Assembly (NCBI RefSeq): GCF_029931775.1 | Contig: NC_079320.1 | Span: forward strand, 44,440,021-44,504,020 | Source of the DNA: Euleptes europaea | Lineage: Eukaryota; Chordata; Lepidosauria; Squamata; Sphaerodactylidae | Direction: 5' to 3' | Length of the DNA: 64,000 bases | Shown here: in pieces, positions 28,101 through 41,200 of the stretch | Numbering within the stretch: position 1 is the first letter of the stretch | Layout: each line of letters opens with the position of its first letter | Notes under the pieces: model-generated | The model's database searches: none | The model's input: the letters and a program-made list of their open reading frames with translations, nothing else | What the model was told of the DNA's origin: nothing | Made by a program: the position numbers and the translations under genes

Positions 28101-29112
28101 TACATATGGTTGAGATGTTAAATTTACACTCTTGAATTTGAGAGACTCAAAGAAGTAAAATCTAAATAAAGAAGAGAAAGTAAGGCAAACGAGTTGCCAC
28201 AATACAAATTGCAGTTGTATTCAATAATGATAAATGATGGTGATTGCATTTTCCCATTCACATATGACAAACATCTGAGGTTTTCATGAAATTCTAATGC
28301 CATGTATCCTTCAACAGCTTGATGAAAAGGTCGGTATAATAAAAATACCAGAAAATTTATGATAGACATACTGGAGAACTTTTGTAACAACTGTTAGGAA
28401 GCTGTGGAATCCTTCAGGAGTTTGTTGAAAGGGGTTAGTATGTCACTGAGGCCTAGTGCATACATGCAGCAAAATGGGGTAATAGGATGGACTCCAGCTG
28501 ATAGATTCCAGCTTTAAAATATTCATTTCTCAAGAGGCTATATCCTCTGCCTTTGCTTGCTGTGCTGGTTTCCAAAGAGGCAAAGCAGGGAAGGAAATGA
28601 TCTTCCACCTGCAGTCAAAAGCAGTACTGACCATTCTGCCACCAGCTCTTACATATATAAAGGGATTCCTGTTGTTTCAGAAAACTAAGTAAAAGTTAAT
28701 GCCTTAAACCCAGTTAGGTGTTGCTTAAGAGTAATTAGTCTGTACTGATTAAGCGGTGTCCCACAAAGTTGAGTTGAGTGCAGCCAAGTATTTGCATTTA
28801 GAAAGAGGAGATGAATGGCAGCCGCATCTGAGAGTTCACTGTATTTTAGAAAGATGGATGGTCTACTTTATTGTTCCAAGTAGCAGAATTTGGTACAATA
28901 CAAAAGTGGGTCTTCTAAAAAGTTAACTTGAAATAGATTTTGTATGAACTTGTATATGTTTATAAAAATAGTGCAAAAACGCATCTGATGGTCAAAGATT
29001 AGATCTAGTGATAATAGATGGCCAACTTTGCAGCCTGGAATATCGTGTCAATTTGTGCTGGAAAACTGTTCACTTGTATGGCCAGGCTCTGAAGTGGATT
29101 TCAGCTTTGGAA
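25130..29112 (-). other. Probable SH3D19 3' UTR and downstream unique sequence
   Basis: Between the SH3D19 stop and the RPS3A poly(A) site lies about 4.6 kb of AT-rich sequence with no repeat family or coding exon that I can recognise. Candidate - strand AATAAA signals lie at 28867-28872 (about 240 nt after the stop), 25236-25241 and 25131-25136. Which one is used cannot be decided from sequence alone. If a distal one is used, the 3' UTR is about 4 kb and ends less than 1 kb from RPS3A. Confidence 0.5.
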
Positions 29113-29223
29113 TTATTGAAAAATCTGGACAAAGTTTTTGGGAAATATTCCAGACTTGTCACGTAACTCTCCACTCATCCAGTCTTCATCTACAGATTCA
29201 AGTTCTGTTATCATATCACCAGC
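29113..29223 (-). CDS. SH3D19: SH3D19 last coding exon, end of SH3-5 and stop
   Basis: 111 nt, acceptor a long T-run then aacag. Encodes [36 protein letters not shown] and TAA at 29113-29115. Human ends ...GIFPKNYIQFLQIS, so this protein is two residues shorter at the C-terminus. Confidence 0.96.
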   Translation of the reverse strand, partial: AGDMITELESVDEDWMSGELRDKSGIFPKNFVQIFQ

Positions 29224-32200
29224 CTGTTAAAAAAAAAAGTAACCTGTCACATAGCCTTATTTTCAGCATAGTCATACATTCTTCAGTATGGTGTTCATAA
29301 TACAACTTTGGGGGGGATCAGCGGAAATGAAGACTGAGCAAAATAGGATGTCACCCTTTGAAACTGCAAATCAGGCAGTGACTGGAGTTTACGGAGATGC
29401 TGAAATCCATTTAATTACGTTGCGTGGGTGTTAATTGATCGTGTCAGCAAGGGAAAACTGCTGTATTCCATGTGGCCATGCAGTCAAGCCTAAACTTTTA
29501 CAGCTCAAAAACACATTATCCTTGGTGAATACATTCAGTTTCTTTACAACTAAAGAAGAGATATGGGCTAAAAATGGCAAATGAGCCAACATTGGCTACA
29601 CTACTCACTTTGAAGGAGAGTTCATCTACGTTCTCTGCACAGAAGTCATACAGAGCCTGGCCTCTTCTCTTGCCTGGTGGAGGTTTTGGTCCTTCTGTAG
29701 AACATTGATTGTATTGCAATTCAGTTGCTACTTTGGGAATAAGATAATTTTGCCAAAAAACACAAAAAGCAAACCTTTCTTTGATTATTATCAAGTAAAG
29801 GAGACACCTGCGCACGTAAGTTCATCACTGATTAAAGAAGGAGGGAGAGATGGGGACAAGGTAGCCAGCTTTAGCTCAATATGATATGGTGCAAAAGATA
29901 GTGATGCAGACAAAAATAGATCTAAGCAGCAGTATAAGGAGATGGGCAGGACGGCTGGTGGATTAACAGTGTAGTGTATCATGGAATGGCCATGTGCCAA
30001 CGGCAACAAAGAAAAATATATATTCCTGGTATGCTGTGAAACTAGGACAACACCTATCAGGACAGATGCATGCCACTTGTATTATACATTGTAATGTATA
30101 TTATATATTGTAATTATATATTGTAATGTAACTGATCTGGGTAGTAAAGACAGTGAAAACTGCTAACAATGGTTAGTACATAAGGGAATGCCGATGGCCC
30201 CTTTAAGCCATCTCAATATAGCCAATAATGTCTCCCAAGTAAATGCTTCATCATTTAATACATTGTGGGCTAAAACTGCTAATTTGTTTTGGAATATAAT
30301 CAAGCCTGTTTGCCAGGTGAATGAATTCTCAGATTGATGGCAGAATGTGCCATAACCAGCTGCCAACCAGCTGAAAATGATTTAAATCCTTTCCAGTCTG
30401 AGTTTAGGCCTGGTTGTTGAACTGAAATAGCTTTGGTCACCATGGGAGATAGACAGGAGCGTCAAACCCCTGACCCTTGTATTTTATGTAGTCATTCGGG
30501 CTGGAGAATTGCACACCATGTCACCATCACTGTCCCCTTTAGGCGTGATGTGAAGAGCTCCATTTGCATTTCAAATCTGATTGGCCTGCTCTGATGGAGA
30601 ACAGAGGGCAGAACCTTCTCATTTCCATCACGGGGAGTGTGATTGTTAATTCTCCTGGATCTCTCAGAGGCTTTTAATACCATCAGTCATGGTATTCGCC
30701 TGGACTGGGAGGCACCATTTTGCTGTGGGTCCTGCCTTGATGGTAGGTTGCAGAAGGTGGTGTTTGAGAATTGCTGCACAGGCCCTTGGCCGTTGGGTCA
30801 CGCAAGGTTCCTTCTTGCCCCTATGCTCCTTAATGTCTACATGAAACTTTTGGGTGAAGTCATCTGGACTGGGTTGTTACCAATATGCAGATGACACTCA
30901 GCTCTTATCTCATGCTTCTAGCTGATCTCAGAGAGCCTGTAGAAATCCTGGTTACCAATTGCGGCCTTTCCAGTTCAGGCCACTGTGGTGCATGCCCTGG
31001 TTACATCTAGATTCAATTACTGTAATGTGTTCTGTATAGGGTTGCCCTTGAGGAGTGTTCTGAAAGTCAACTGGTGCAGAATTTTGCAGGACATTGTAAT
31101 AGCGTATGGCCTTATACAGCAAACTTGACCTGACTGGAGTGGGCCTTAGGGACAATATCAATCCAAGTTTGGCCCATCTACACTGGTTCCCAATCTTTGT
31201 GGGCACAGTTCAAGGTGCCAGTGTTTACCTTTAAAACCCTATATGGCTTGGGACAAACATACCCAAAGGAATGTGCTTCAAGTGCACCTGCCTTATGAGA
31301 TTAGGCAAGTAGCAACCCAGGAGAGGACCTTTTCAGTTGTGGCACCAAAATTTTGGACCTCTCCCCTTAGGGAGACTTGTCTATCCTCTTCTGTGGCCAT
31401 CTTTTGCCAGTGGGTGAAGACTTTTTAGTTTTGTTTTTCGTTCCCTCAGTAATCTCCCTGCCCTAAGGGTACAGGAAAACAAGGCTCTAGTGATTACTGT
31501 GAGACTTATCTTCATGGAGGTTTTGACTCCAAGTCAAATGATGGTTTAGTGGTTCACCTAAATTGAGTAAAATTAGAGAAAATTACCAGACAAAACTAAA
31601 ATTTCTAATTGTGTAGACTTCTGATTTAAACAAACCCACTCCAAATAGGAATCCTGTATGTTTTGTTTAAGTCTGACTGTACTTTAACAAACAGATGGGC
31701 AAAGATGCATGCCACGAAGCCACAGTGTGCCTGTGCTGTCAGAGCACCCAAAAAATAAGAAACTACAGTTCACACAGTGTTGGAACACTGAAGTGTGATG
31801 GGATGACCAACAGAGTCAGTTAAGAGCTGTTGTTTGTGAGGGGAAAATCTTACAGGAAATCTGAAGGAATCATACAGAAGCATGAGATGCTAGGAAACAG
31901 AAAAATCAACTGTTGGTAAATTGTTTAGTAATGATGTGAAATTAAGCATTTGTACAAAGCTTTGATGAACAAGTAAAGTGACAAACCGGGCTTTGTTCAT
32001 CCCTTCTCTATCTAGGAGATCTGGACTGAGCCTCTATTATTTATTTAGCATGTTTCTTGGCTGCCTCTCTAGAACTGCTGGAGTGTAAAATCTAAAAGTG
32101 ACCCAGATCAGTAGCTATTCATTTAAATCAACCTAGACCAATATATCAAAGCAGCGACAAAAAACCTGATAGGACCAAGGCATAACCAAAACAGGCAAAA

Positions 32201-35200
32201 AAAAAAAAAAAAAAGAAAGAAGAAGAAGTCTAATGTATGCAGAGAAAATACATGGCAAGTCAGTTATCAAATAATGAACACGCTGGAAGTAGTATAGAGG
32301 GGAAATCTCAGATTCTTCCTGTGCAGAAAAAAAAAAGTTATTAAACTTGGTGCATAAAAACCAAAACAGCAGGAGCTAGGTGACCTCCCAGGGATAGAGC
32401 CCTCCACAGATGTACCACTGGAAAAGGCCTCTCTCTGGTTGCCCCCCCCCAACTCCATGAGAGAAGGCACACAGAGCAGGATTTGGGATGAAGAGGTTAA
32501 TTGAGGGACAGAAACTAAGTATGCTTAATTTCATTAGAACGAGTATTGTTAGTTTTAATTAAACTAATGAAGACTGTCTTGCAGGTGATTAAATTTGGTC
32601 TTCCAAATTTGGGATACAAGAGACTTGTACCACTTCAGAATGCAGCTACAGGGACTATACCTCATATTCTTCATGAATGTATGACTCTGCACTTAGCATA
32701 TCAGAGTACATTACAACTTCTATACACTTATGCATGTTTACATATAATTTTTCTTCAGCACTGTACCTGAGCAAATGAGTACAAAAATGGCAGGAAAAAT
32801 TCCTTCTTTCCCATTTAGTCTCCCTCTGTACCATTCCGAGTCCACACGCTCCAGTATCAAGATGCGATCTCCCTTTTTAAAGGATAAGTCTTCATTGGTT
32901 TCTGCTATAAAATCATGGAGTGCATCACACCACTCTCCCGAATGCTGTTCCAACTGTTAAATTAAAAGGGACATGAGAAAAAGATCTTGGGATCGTAGTA
33001 GATAGCTCAATGGACATGTCAACCAGTGTGCTGCAGCAGTGAAAAAGGCAGACTCAGTGTTAAGGATTATTAGGAAAGGGATTTGAAATGAAAACAGCTG
33101 ATATTACAATGTCCCCATAACTGTGGTGCAGCCTTATTTGGAATACTGTGTGCAGTTACTGTCACTGTATCTCAAAAACTATAATCGCAGAGATGAAAAG
33201 TACAGAAGAGGGCAACCAAGACCATTAAGGAGTTGGAGCACCTTTCCTATGAGGAAAACTGAGGAGTCTGGAAACTTTCAGTTTAGAAAAGAGATGACGG
33301 GGGGGGGGGATAGGATAAAACCATGCACAGTGTGGAAAAAGTTGACAAAAATCTTTTTCTCCTTCTCCCAAAGTACTAGAACTTGAGGCCATCCCATGAA
33401 GTTGATGGGCAGTAGATTCGGTATAGACAAAAGGAAATACTTCCTTACACAGTGAGTGATTAAAATGTAGAATGTGCTGCCAGAGGATGTAGTGATGGCC
33501 ACAGGCATAGACAGCTTTAAAAGGGGACTAGAAAGATTCATGGAGGATGTCTATTAGTGGCTTCTAGCCATGGTGACTAAAGGGAGCCACCACGTTTAGA
33601 GGCAATAAACTTCTGAATCCCAGTCCCAGGAGGCAACATTAGGGGAAGGCCCTGGCCTCTATGCCCTGTTGTTGGGCCTCCAGAGGAACTGGTTGGCCAG
33701 TGTGTGACACAGGATGCTGGGCAGGGTGGACCACTGGTCTGATCCTGCAGGGCTCTTCTTATGCTTTTATGCTTGTTGAGTAAGCTTGAACGTGGCTGTG
33801 GAAAGAGGCACAACTCTTCTACTGATTTTTCAAAAGCAAAGCAACCCCCATTCTATACACATAATTTAATCATTGTTGACAGAGAAATACAAGAAGCTGG
33901 TCATTTCTCAGCTAAGTATGTTGAGATTAGCTGACTAGCAACTATATATATTTTTTAACTTCCAGACAAGAAGTCTCTACTGAAGGACAGCTTCCTGCAT
34001 TGAGTGGACTGGTTAAGATACCAAAAACTAGAAACATAATGGGTTGTAAGAAATGTTGTGTGGAAACTTGAGTTCTTCAACAAAATCTATTTACAAAATG
34101 TTACAGAGAAGTAAATAAAAGTTTTTCCCACTTTTATTAAAACCATTTGGTTGCACTCAGTGATGCCCTGCTAACTGAGGCATTGTCTTCTGATGGAAGG
34201 AGTCTTTCTGGATCAGAGAGTTTTCTTCCATTGGAATAAGCTATTGTACTTTGGTCAAATCATGAGAAGACAAGACTGACTGGAAAAAGACAATAATGCT
34301 ATGAAAAGTTTAAGGCAATAGGGAAAGGGGAAGATGCAACTTGAGATGGATTGACTCAAAGGAATCATGCCCTTCAGTTTGCAAGACCTGAGCAAGGCTG
34401 TTAATGATAGGACACTTTGGAGGTCGTTGTTTTTTTCTTTTTACCATCAAGTCACATCTGATTTATGGCAACCCCATAGGGTTTTCAAGGCAAAAGACGT
34501 TCAGAGATGGTTTGCCATTGCCTACCTCAGTGTCATGACCCTGGTTTTCCTTGGAGGTCTCCCATCCAAATACTTATGAGGGTTGTCCCTACTTAGCTTC
34601 TGAGATCTGACAAGATCAGGCTAGCCTGGGCTATCTAGATCAGGGCCATCAATTGATAGGGTCACCATACTTCGGAAGCGACTTGATGGCACACACACAG
34701 TCACTGGATCCACCCACTAGATCCACCCCAACCTCCTTTTCATTTAGTAATTACCCAGTACTATGAAGCTATGCACGTTCTTAGTTGTCACCTGGAAAAT
34801 ACTATTTCTTGCTCATTTAGAAGCATATTTAGTACCCTTTTATTGGCGTACTTCATTGGTGTTGTCACTCTTCTCTACCACGTCCCCCACTGCACAAGCT
34901 TTCAACCAACTCTCCCTTCCACTACTGATCCCCCGCACATTTCAGTGAGCATTGCGAGGGGATTGGCACAGTGGAGGGGTTGCCTTTCAGTACATTTAAA
35001 GAATGTACTTGAATTGTAGAATGCTTCACAACATTGTAACAGTCTCTACTAGGTAGCCTACCTGTGTCACTGATGCACAATTCTCTTTCTTATTCTTCAG
35101 TGCTGCTCCAGCATCTTTATAAAAGGAGAAAAGAGCAACTTTAAGGCCACTGATACTAATGCAACTTAAGTATTTTTGTTATCTCTTTCTTTGATTCCCG

Positions 35201-38200
35201 TTATGTTCTCTCTCTCTCATCTAGTGTGGAAAGAATTGTGGAACAAGGATATAGATTTAGTTAATGTCAGCAAAATTAAAGTACCACGGACAGTTGTCTA
35301 GAGCGTGTTTGCAACCATGCTATGTTGTCAAACAGCCATATATCCCCCCCCAATGTGTAATTAATTACCTGGCTCTAGCAAATTTGCCTGTCAGACTAAT
35401 ATGACATGGCATTAGGGTTCGTTATTTTGCATTAATGTATTGAGGGCTTAGTTGTTTTGTTCTAGATGCAGCAGGTATTAGGATCAGGATGTAAACTACA
35501 CAAATATCTAACACAAATAACTAACACAATCAAGTACTCCTTCATACAACATGACATTAGCAGGTAAACCTAAATAAATGTTTGCTCTCACTAGATTTAC
35601 ACTATGGGTTCATGGTAAGTTGGAGCTTCAGGTTTCTGCAGTGTGTGCACACAGTGTTTGTTTTAGTTTCTCTCCTGTTTGGATTATAGTTGCAGTGGAC
35701 CAAATAACTTCATAATCTGTGAAAAAGCCTCAAGAAGGTGTATATACAAAAACTCAGAAGTCTGTGCTATATGATTATTTCCAGCCTGTAGAGTTCTTCT
35801 GTTCATTTTATTTTTATATTCATAAGAAAGCACCTTCCTTTGTCAGGTTGTCCTGGTGGCTATGTGACTTCCGAGCACTTTTGAGATACACCAGTGAGCG
35901 TTTCATTTTCATTTTTTACCTGGTGCTGGGAGATCTTCAAGAACTTCTACAAAGTTCAAGGGGAAAATTCCAGAAGCACCTCTCAGCTCTCCTTTGGCCC
36001 ATTCTTCATTGACATATTCCTTTAAAATAATAATTTCACCTTCTGAAAAGCTTAATTCGTCGTTTTGATCTCCAATGTATTCAAATCGAGCTATACATCT
36101 AGGGCCTCTACAAAAACAAACAAAATAAAACAAAAAGCAATGGTTTTCTTTCTGAAATAGTTTCTAAACTTCTGAATCTCAGCCATCACCACATTAAGTT
36201 ATTTCTGTTGAATAGCTCTGAAAACCAATGCAGTATCACAAACCTTGACAGTTAAAAACATCAAAGCGAAACGGCAAGAGAAATCAGCCACAAAACATAT
36301 TAGATAATAAAGCTTTCTTAACCTAGCATCATAAAGAAGCTGCCTTTGCTCCTGTTCTCCGTCCAGAGAAGGAGTAGACAGCATGCCCGTCCCAGAGAGC
36401 GCCAACCAGGCCAGTTACAGGGGCAACAAGGAAGAAGACAACACCAAGGCCACCAGCAGTGCTGGCTTCTCCAGTGGCTGTTGCAGCGATGAGATGCACT
36501 CAACAAGGTTGATGCCAACAAGGAAGCCAATGGTGAGGCTGGTGGTGGAGGGGGTGGGGGTAGGCTGGGCCTGTGAGAGGTGGCAGAACAGGAGGAACAG
36601 CAGCAGCAGAAATCAGCAAAAACAGCAATGTCAGTAGCAGCAGCAGCAGGTCCAGCAACAAGGCTTCTTCCTCCTCGTCTTATTGGCAAGTGTCCATTCA
36701 CAAAATCACACACAAGGTTGGAAGAGACCACAAGGGCCATCCAGTCCAACCCCCTGCCATGCAGGACCCCACAATCAAAGCGCTCCCGACAGATGGCCAT
36801 CCAACCTCTGCTTAAAGACCTCCAAAGACGGGGACTCCACCCCCACTCCCCGAGGCAGCACATTCCACCGTCGAACCGCCCTCACCGTCAGAAAGCTCTT
36901 CCTAATGTTTAGGTGGAATCGTTTTTCTCTTAGTTTAAATCCATTACTTCGTGTCCTAGTCTCTGGAGCAACAGAGAACAAGCTAGTTCCCTCATTAACC
37001 TGGCATCCCTTCAAATATTTAAACATGGCTATCATGTCACCCCTTAACCTTCTCCAGACTAAACAAACCCAGCTCCTTAAGTCTCTCCTCATAGGGCATA
37101 GATTCCAGACCTTTGACCATTCTGGTCACTCTCCTCTGGACACGCTCCAACTTGTCAACATCCTTCTTACATTGTGGCGCCCAAAACTGGACACAGTATT
37201 CCAAGTGAGGTCTGACCAATGCAGAATACAGTGGTAGTATTACTTCCCTTGATCTAGACACAATACTCCTATTGATGCAGCCCAGAATTGCATTGGCCTT
37301 CTTAGCCGCCATAGTCCCCACCCAATCCATCCCCACAATCTGATCAACAATATCGGAATGGTTAAGGGGAGCAAGCTCCAAATCATAGAGAAGCAGTGAG
37401 GGAAGATGGTGGGGAGGTCCCTTCCTGCCCAGAGTCTGCACCTGGGAAAGTGTTCTTCCCACACATGCAGCAGCATCAGCTCCCCCATCCCGGGTGAGTT
37501 CAGGTGGATCCCAGAGCTGGGGGCCATGCAAGGCTGAAAAATTTGGGGTGGGTGGAAGGGAAATGAAAGGAGGTCAGAGGTGGGCACCAATCCAGGAGAG
37601 GGAGCAAGGTCCATTCCCTTCCCTGGACTGTAGAGAAGCCTTGAGAGTGATTTAGATGTTTAGGGTAGATGGAAGGAAGGAGAGGAAGCGAGGGTAGGGG
37701 AGGATTGTGGGTCAAGGAAAGGCAGGAACAAAAGGTGGCTGGAGGAGGGGAGTTTTTAGGGACAAACTCCTGGCAAGTTCTCTCCAGGGTGAGTGGCTGG
37801 CTCAAGAGCAGTAATCTGAGGGTGGGAATATATGCCCCCCAAGGGAGGGGAGTATGCAGTTAGGTCCCCAGTACTGGGATCTGCACTAGCACCCATGGCA
37901 TTTGATGTTTTGGAAATGATACAGGGCCAAGTCTGCAAAGGATGTCAAGTTATTCTGGATGGCAAACCTCTGACCAAATAGCAAAGAGCCCCACCAAGAC
38001 AAAATGAAATTCTACAGAAGTAGAAAATGATGCTGTCAAGACAGGTTTGTTTTACATGCTTGACCAAAGTTTAGTTCTCCATTTTGAAACGCTAAGTGTT
38101 AGCTGTAGTTATTTTCCAGAGCTCAGCTAACAGAAACCAAGCAGTCTGCACCTGTAGCTTGTTAAGGCTAGTGAGATAGTTGCTCAAGGACACTTACATT

Positions 38201-41200
38201 CCATCTTAATTGGATGGCACTGTGCATGTGTGAGAAGCTGAGAGGGAGGGATGAGATCACTCCTCAGTGCATGAGAAGAGTGCCGGTCAGAACCGGTCAG
38301 ATCCAACTGGAAGATTCTCCCTGGCTAGTACCCTGATTGTGGGAGAGGGGTCATCTGATCCGGGGTTAGAATTCCATGATTGCAATTAGTCCTTATGGTG
38401 GTCACCTTCACCTTTTGTTTTACTACTGCTTGGAAAACCGTTATTCTGCAACTCATGTAATGCAAGGCTTGTGCCCAGCCGGTATAGCTGAGACCAGAAC
38501 CAGCTTAGAGCAGTGAGTAAGAGTGCCTGCTAAATACCAGCTAGCAAGTATTCTGATTAAATTAGACTTTCTTGTTTTCTTGCCAGTGTGCCTTAACTGT
38601 AACCTGTGTTTTAATCATTTATTTTGATTTTTTTAATAAAGCTTTTTCAACTTTTTAAAGGCTGTGGTTTCTTTTGAGTTTTCTGGCCTACGCTCGGTCC
38701 CAGTACTACAAGCTCTGAGGTCCCTGGAGAGGGCTTAAGCTTGACAGATGCCTTAGGGGCAAAAAAACCAAAAAAAACATTTTCGTTATGTTTTACATGT
38801 TTATGTCTGTATGAGAGACATAGAAGTTCCTGTAATACTGAACCAATGAAAACAAGGCTTCTTCCTTTCCTTGTTGGCTCTGGGTAGAATTTGCAAGTGT
38901 CTACCCTCCTCCCCATCCAATCGCACAATCTGTGCAAGTGTCTCTCTTCCCTCTGCCCTATCTCAGGGAAAAACAAGAGGCACAGATCTATTTTGGAATG
39001 TAATCCTATAGTATTCAGGCATTCCACATCTGAATTAAATTAATTAGTATTTTAATTGCAATGTAAAAATGCTATGTAGCAATACTTGAAGTGAATATAT
39101 ATGACTGCTTTGATTCAGCAGCTGCCTCACAGCTATAGAAGTTTGAAATTGTTACCTTCCTTCTGTAACTCATTCTCTAATCATAATCTTGATCAAAAAC
39201 AGTTACCATTCTTTACTTTTCTGTAGTTTATTGCCCATATTTCACAACAGCAACCACCACATCTAGAGCAAATTAACGTAAATCCTTGGAAGACCCATCT
39301 AAGAGATGAAACCATCTGCCAATTCCTTTAATCATACCAAGTCAAACCAACGTTTTATGTTTCACACACTGAAAACATCTTGTTCCTTACACCTTATGCT
39401 ATAATTGAGCTTGAATGAAAACCAGATTCTTTTTACCCCCAAAGAATAGATATCAAGAAGCACAGGCACCAACACAATTATTATTTGACTCACCATGGCA
39501 TCCAATCCTAAATATCTGAAGTGTATGAATCTGCTCAACATGCTGAAGCATGCTACATTTGCTTTGTAAGATCATAGTTTGGAACCCACAAACTGTTTCT
39601 CCTGACGGAAAAATCAGTGGAGTGCAATTTCCTCACTCTTGCTACAGCCCAGTGCCATTCATTGGGGGAAAGCACTGGGGGTATTTGGGGCTGCAGCAGA
39701 GGGGAAGTCACCCCTCTGCCAATGGAAATACTTTCCTCAATAGAAACTCTCCCTGGGATTGAACCCAACCCTTTGCATTGCTACAACAATCTACAAACTT
39801 ATCCGTTTGTTTCACAGGATCAGGCTGCAGGTTCTCCTAGTTTCTGTATATTTGTAGGTTTTGATACTATCCTAAAATTAAACAAAATGAAAATAACCAT
39901 TCATAAGAAAACTTACGTAACACTTGGCGATGAAAACGGTACCTTTTTCCTGTTGCTTTCTTCAGGAATATCAACCTAGCAAAGAGATCAGGAAAAAAAT
40001 TACAGTTTTACTTACAATTGTTTGCTCCTCTTATTAAAAGCAGAATGTTTTTATTCAGACTTCACTGATTAAACTGCAGTTCCAACTACATCCTTTATGT
40101 GGCAACATTCAATCTATTACTATCAATATTTTGGTTGCTGATAATGCTAGAATTATAATTATTTGGTTTGGTATTCTGGAGAAACACAGTGTTCTATACT
40201 TTTCCGTTCCTACTAGCATATTTCAATATGAACAGTCCTGTTGGCGGCATGTATGACTGGCAGAAATCCGAGCTGAGTGTAATTACATGCTGTTGCCTTT
40301 GGCTCTTGCTCCTAATTGATATTACAGCCCATTATCTGCTAATGTAAGTCACAATAGTCAGAATTATCATGCAGACATATCCGTTCCAGGGCTTTGAGCT
40401 CCTATCTAGCCATCCGCAAGCCAAAAAACAAACAAACATATGTCACAAATACTGCTACTTTATTTGTAGAAAAGACCGGGAGTAAACAAATTACCCATGG
40501 ACTTGGCCACTATAATTTTATTAATGTCAAAAGCATAGAACCATTCAGAGACATGCTACAAATAGTTACAGAAGTCCTAGGATAACTGTCCAAACTTCTG
40601 CTGAAAGAAAGTAACGGCACCTATTGCTGTGGTTCCTGTTACTCAGAACAGCAACGGTTTTAATGCAGGTTCAGTCTGGACAGGCTCCTATAAAAGTATT
40701 AGAAATGTCTTAATTATTTTACTTTGAAATGTTGGCTAAGCTCATGTCTCACTCTGGAAAGGATATCTGTGCCCCTATCTTTATAATACCACTTATGTGC
40801 CTGACAAATATTTTAGGAACACTGAAGGTGGAATATCTAAGTGGTTGTAAACAGACAATAATACCTGGTTCTAACATCACTTTCACAGCCAGTGTGGTGT
40901 AGTGGTTAAGAGCAGTGGGACTCTAATCTGGAGAACAGGGTTTGATTTCCCACTCCTCCACATGAACTCTCTCAGCGCACATGGAGACAGGCAATGGCAA
41001 ACCACTTCCGAACGTCTCTAGCCTTGAAAATCCTGCGGGGTTGCTATAAGTCAGCTATGACTTGACAGCACTTTCTGGCACTTTTGACCACCACCTCACT
41101 TTAAAAACAAAGAGTGTATTTACCTACCCACTTGGGAGCCCATCAGAGATAGATGTGTGAACAACTGTAACTTCCTGTGGCAGGCTACCTGGCAATGATC

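Noticed and set aside
36318-36863. 181-residue open frame on the - strand
   Set aside because: It runs through GC-rich DNA and an antisense CR1 end. The product is low-complexity (Ser, Cys, Pro, Trp runs) and matches nothing known.
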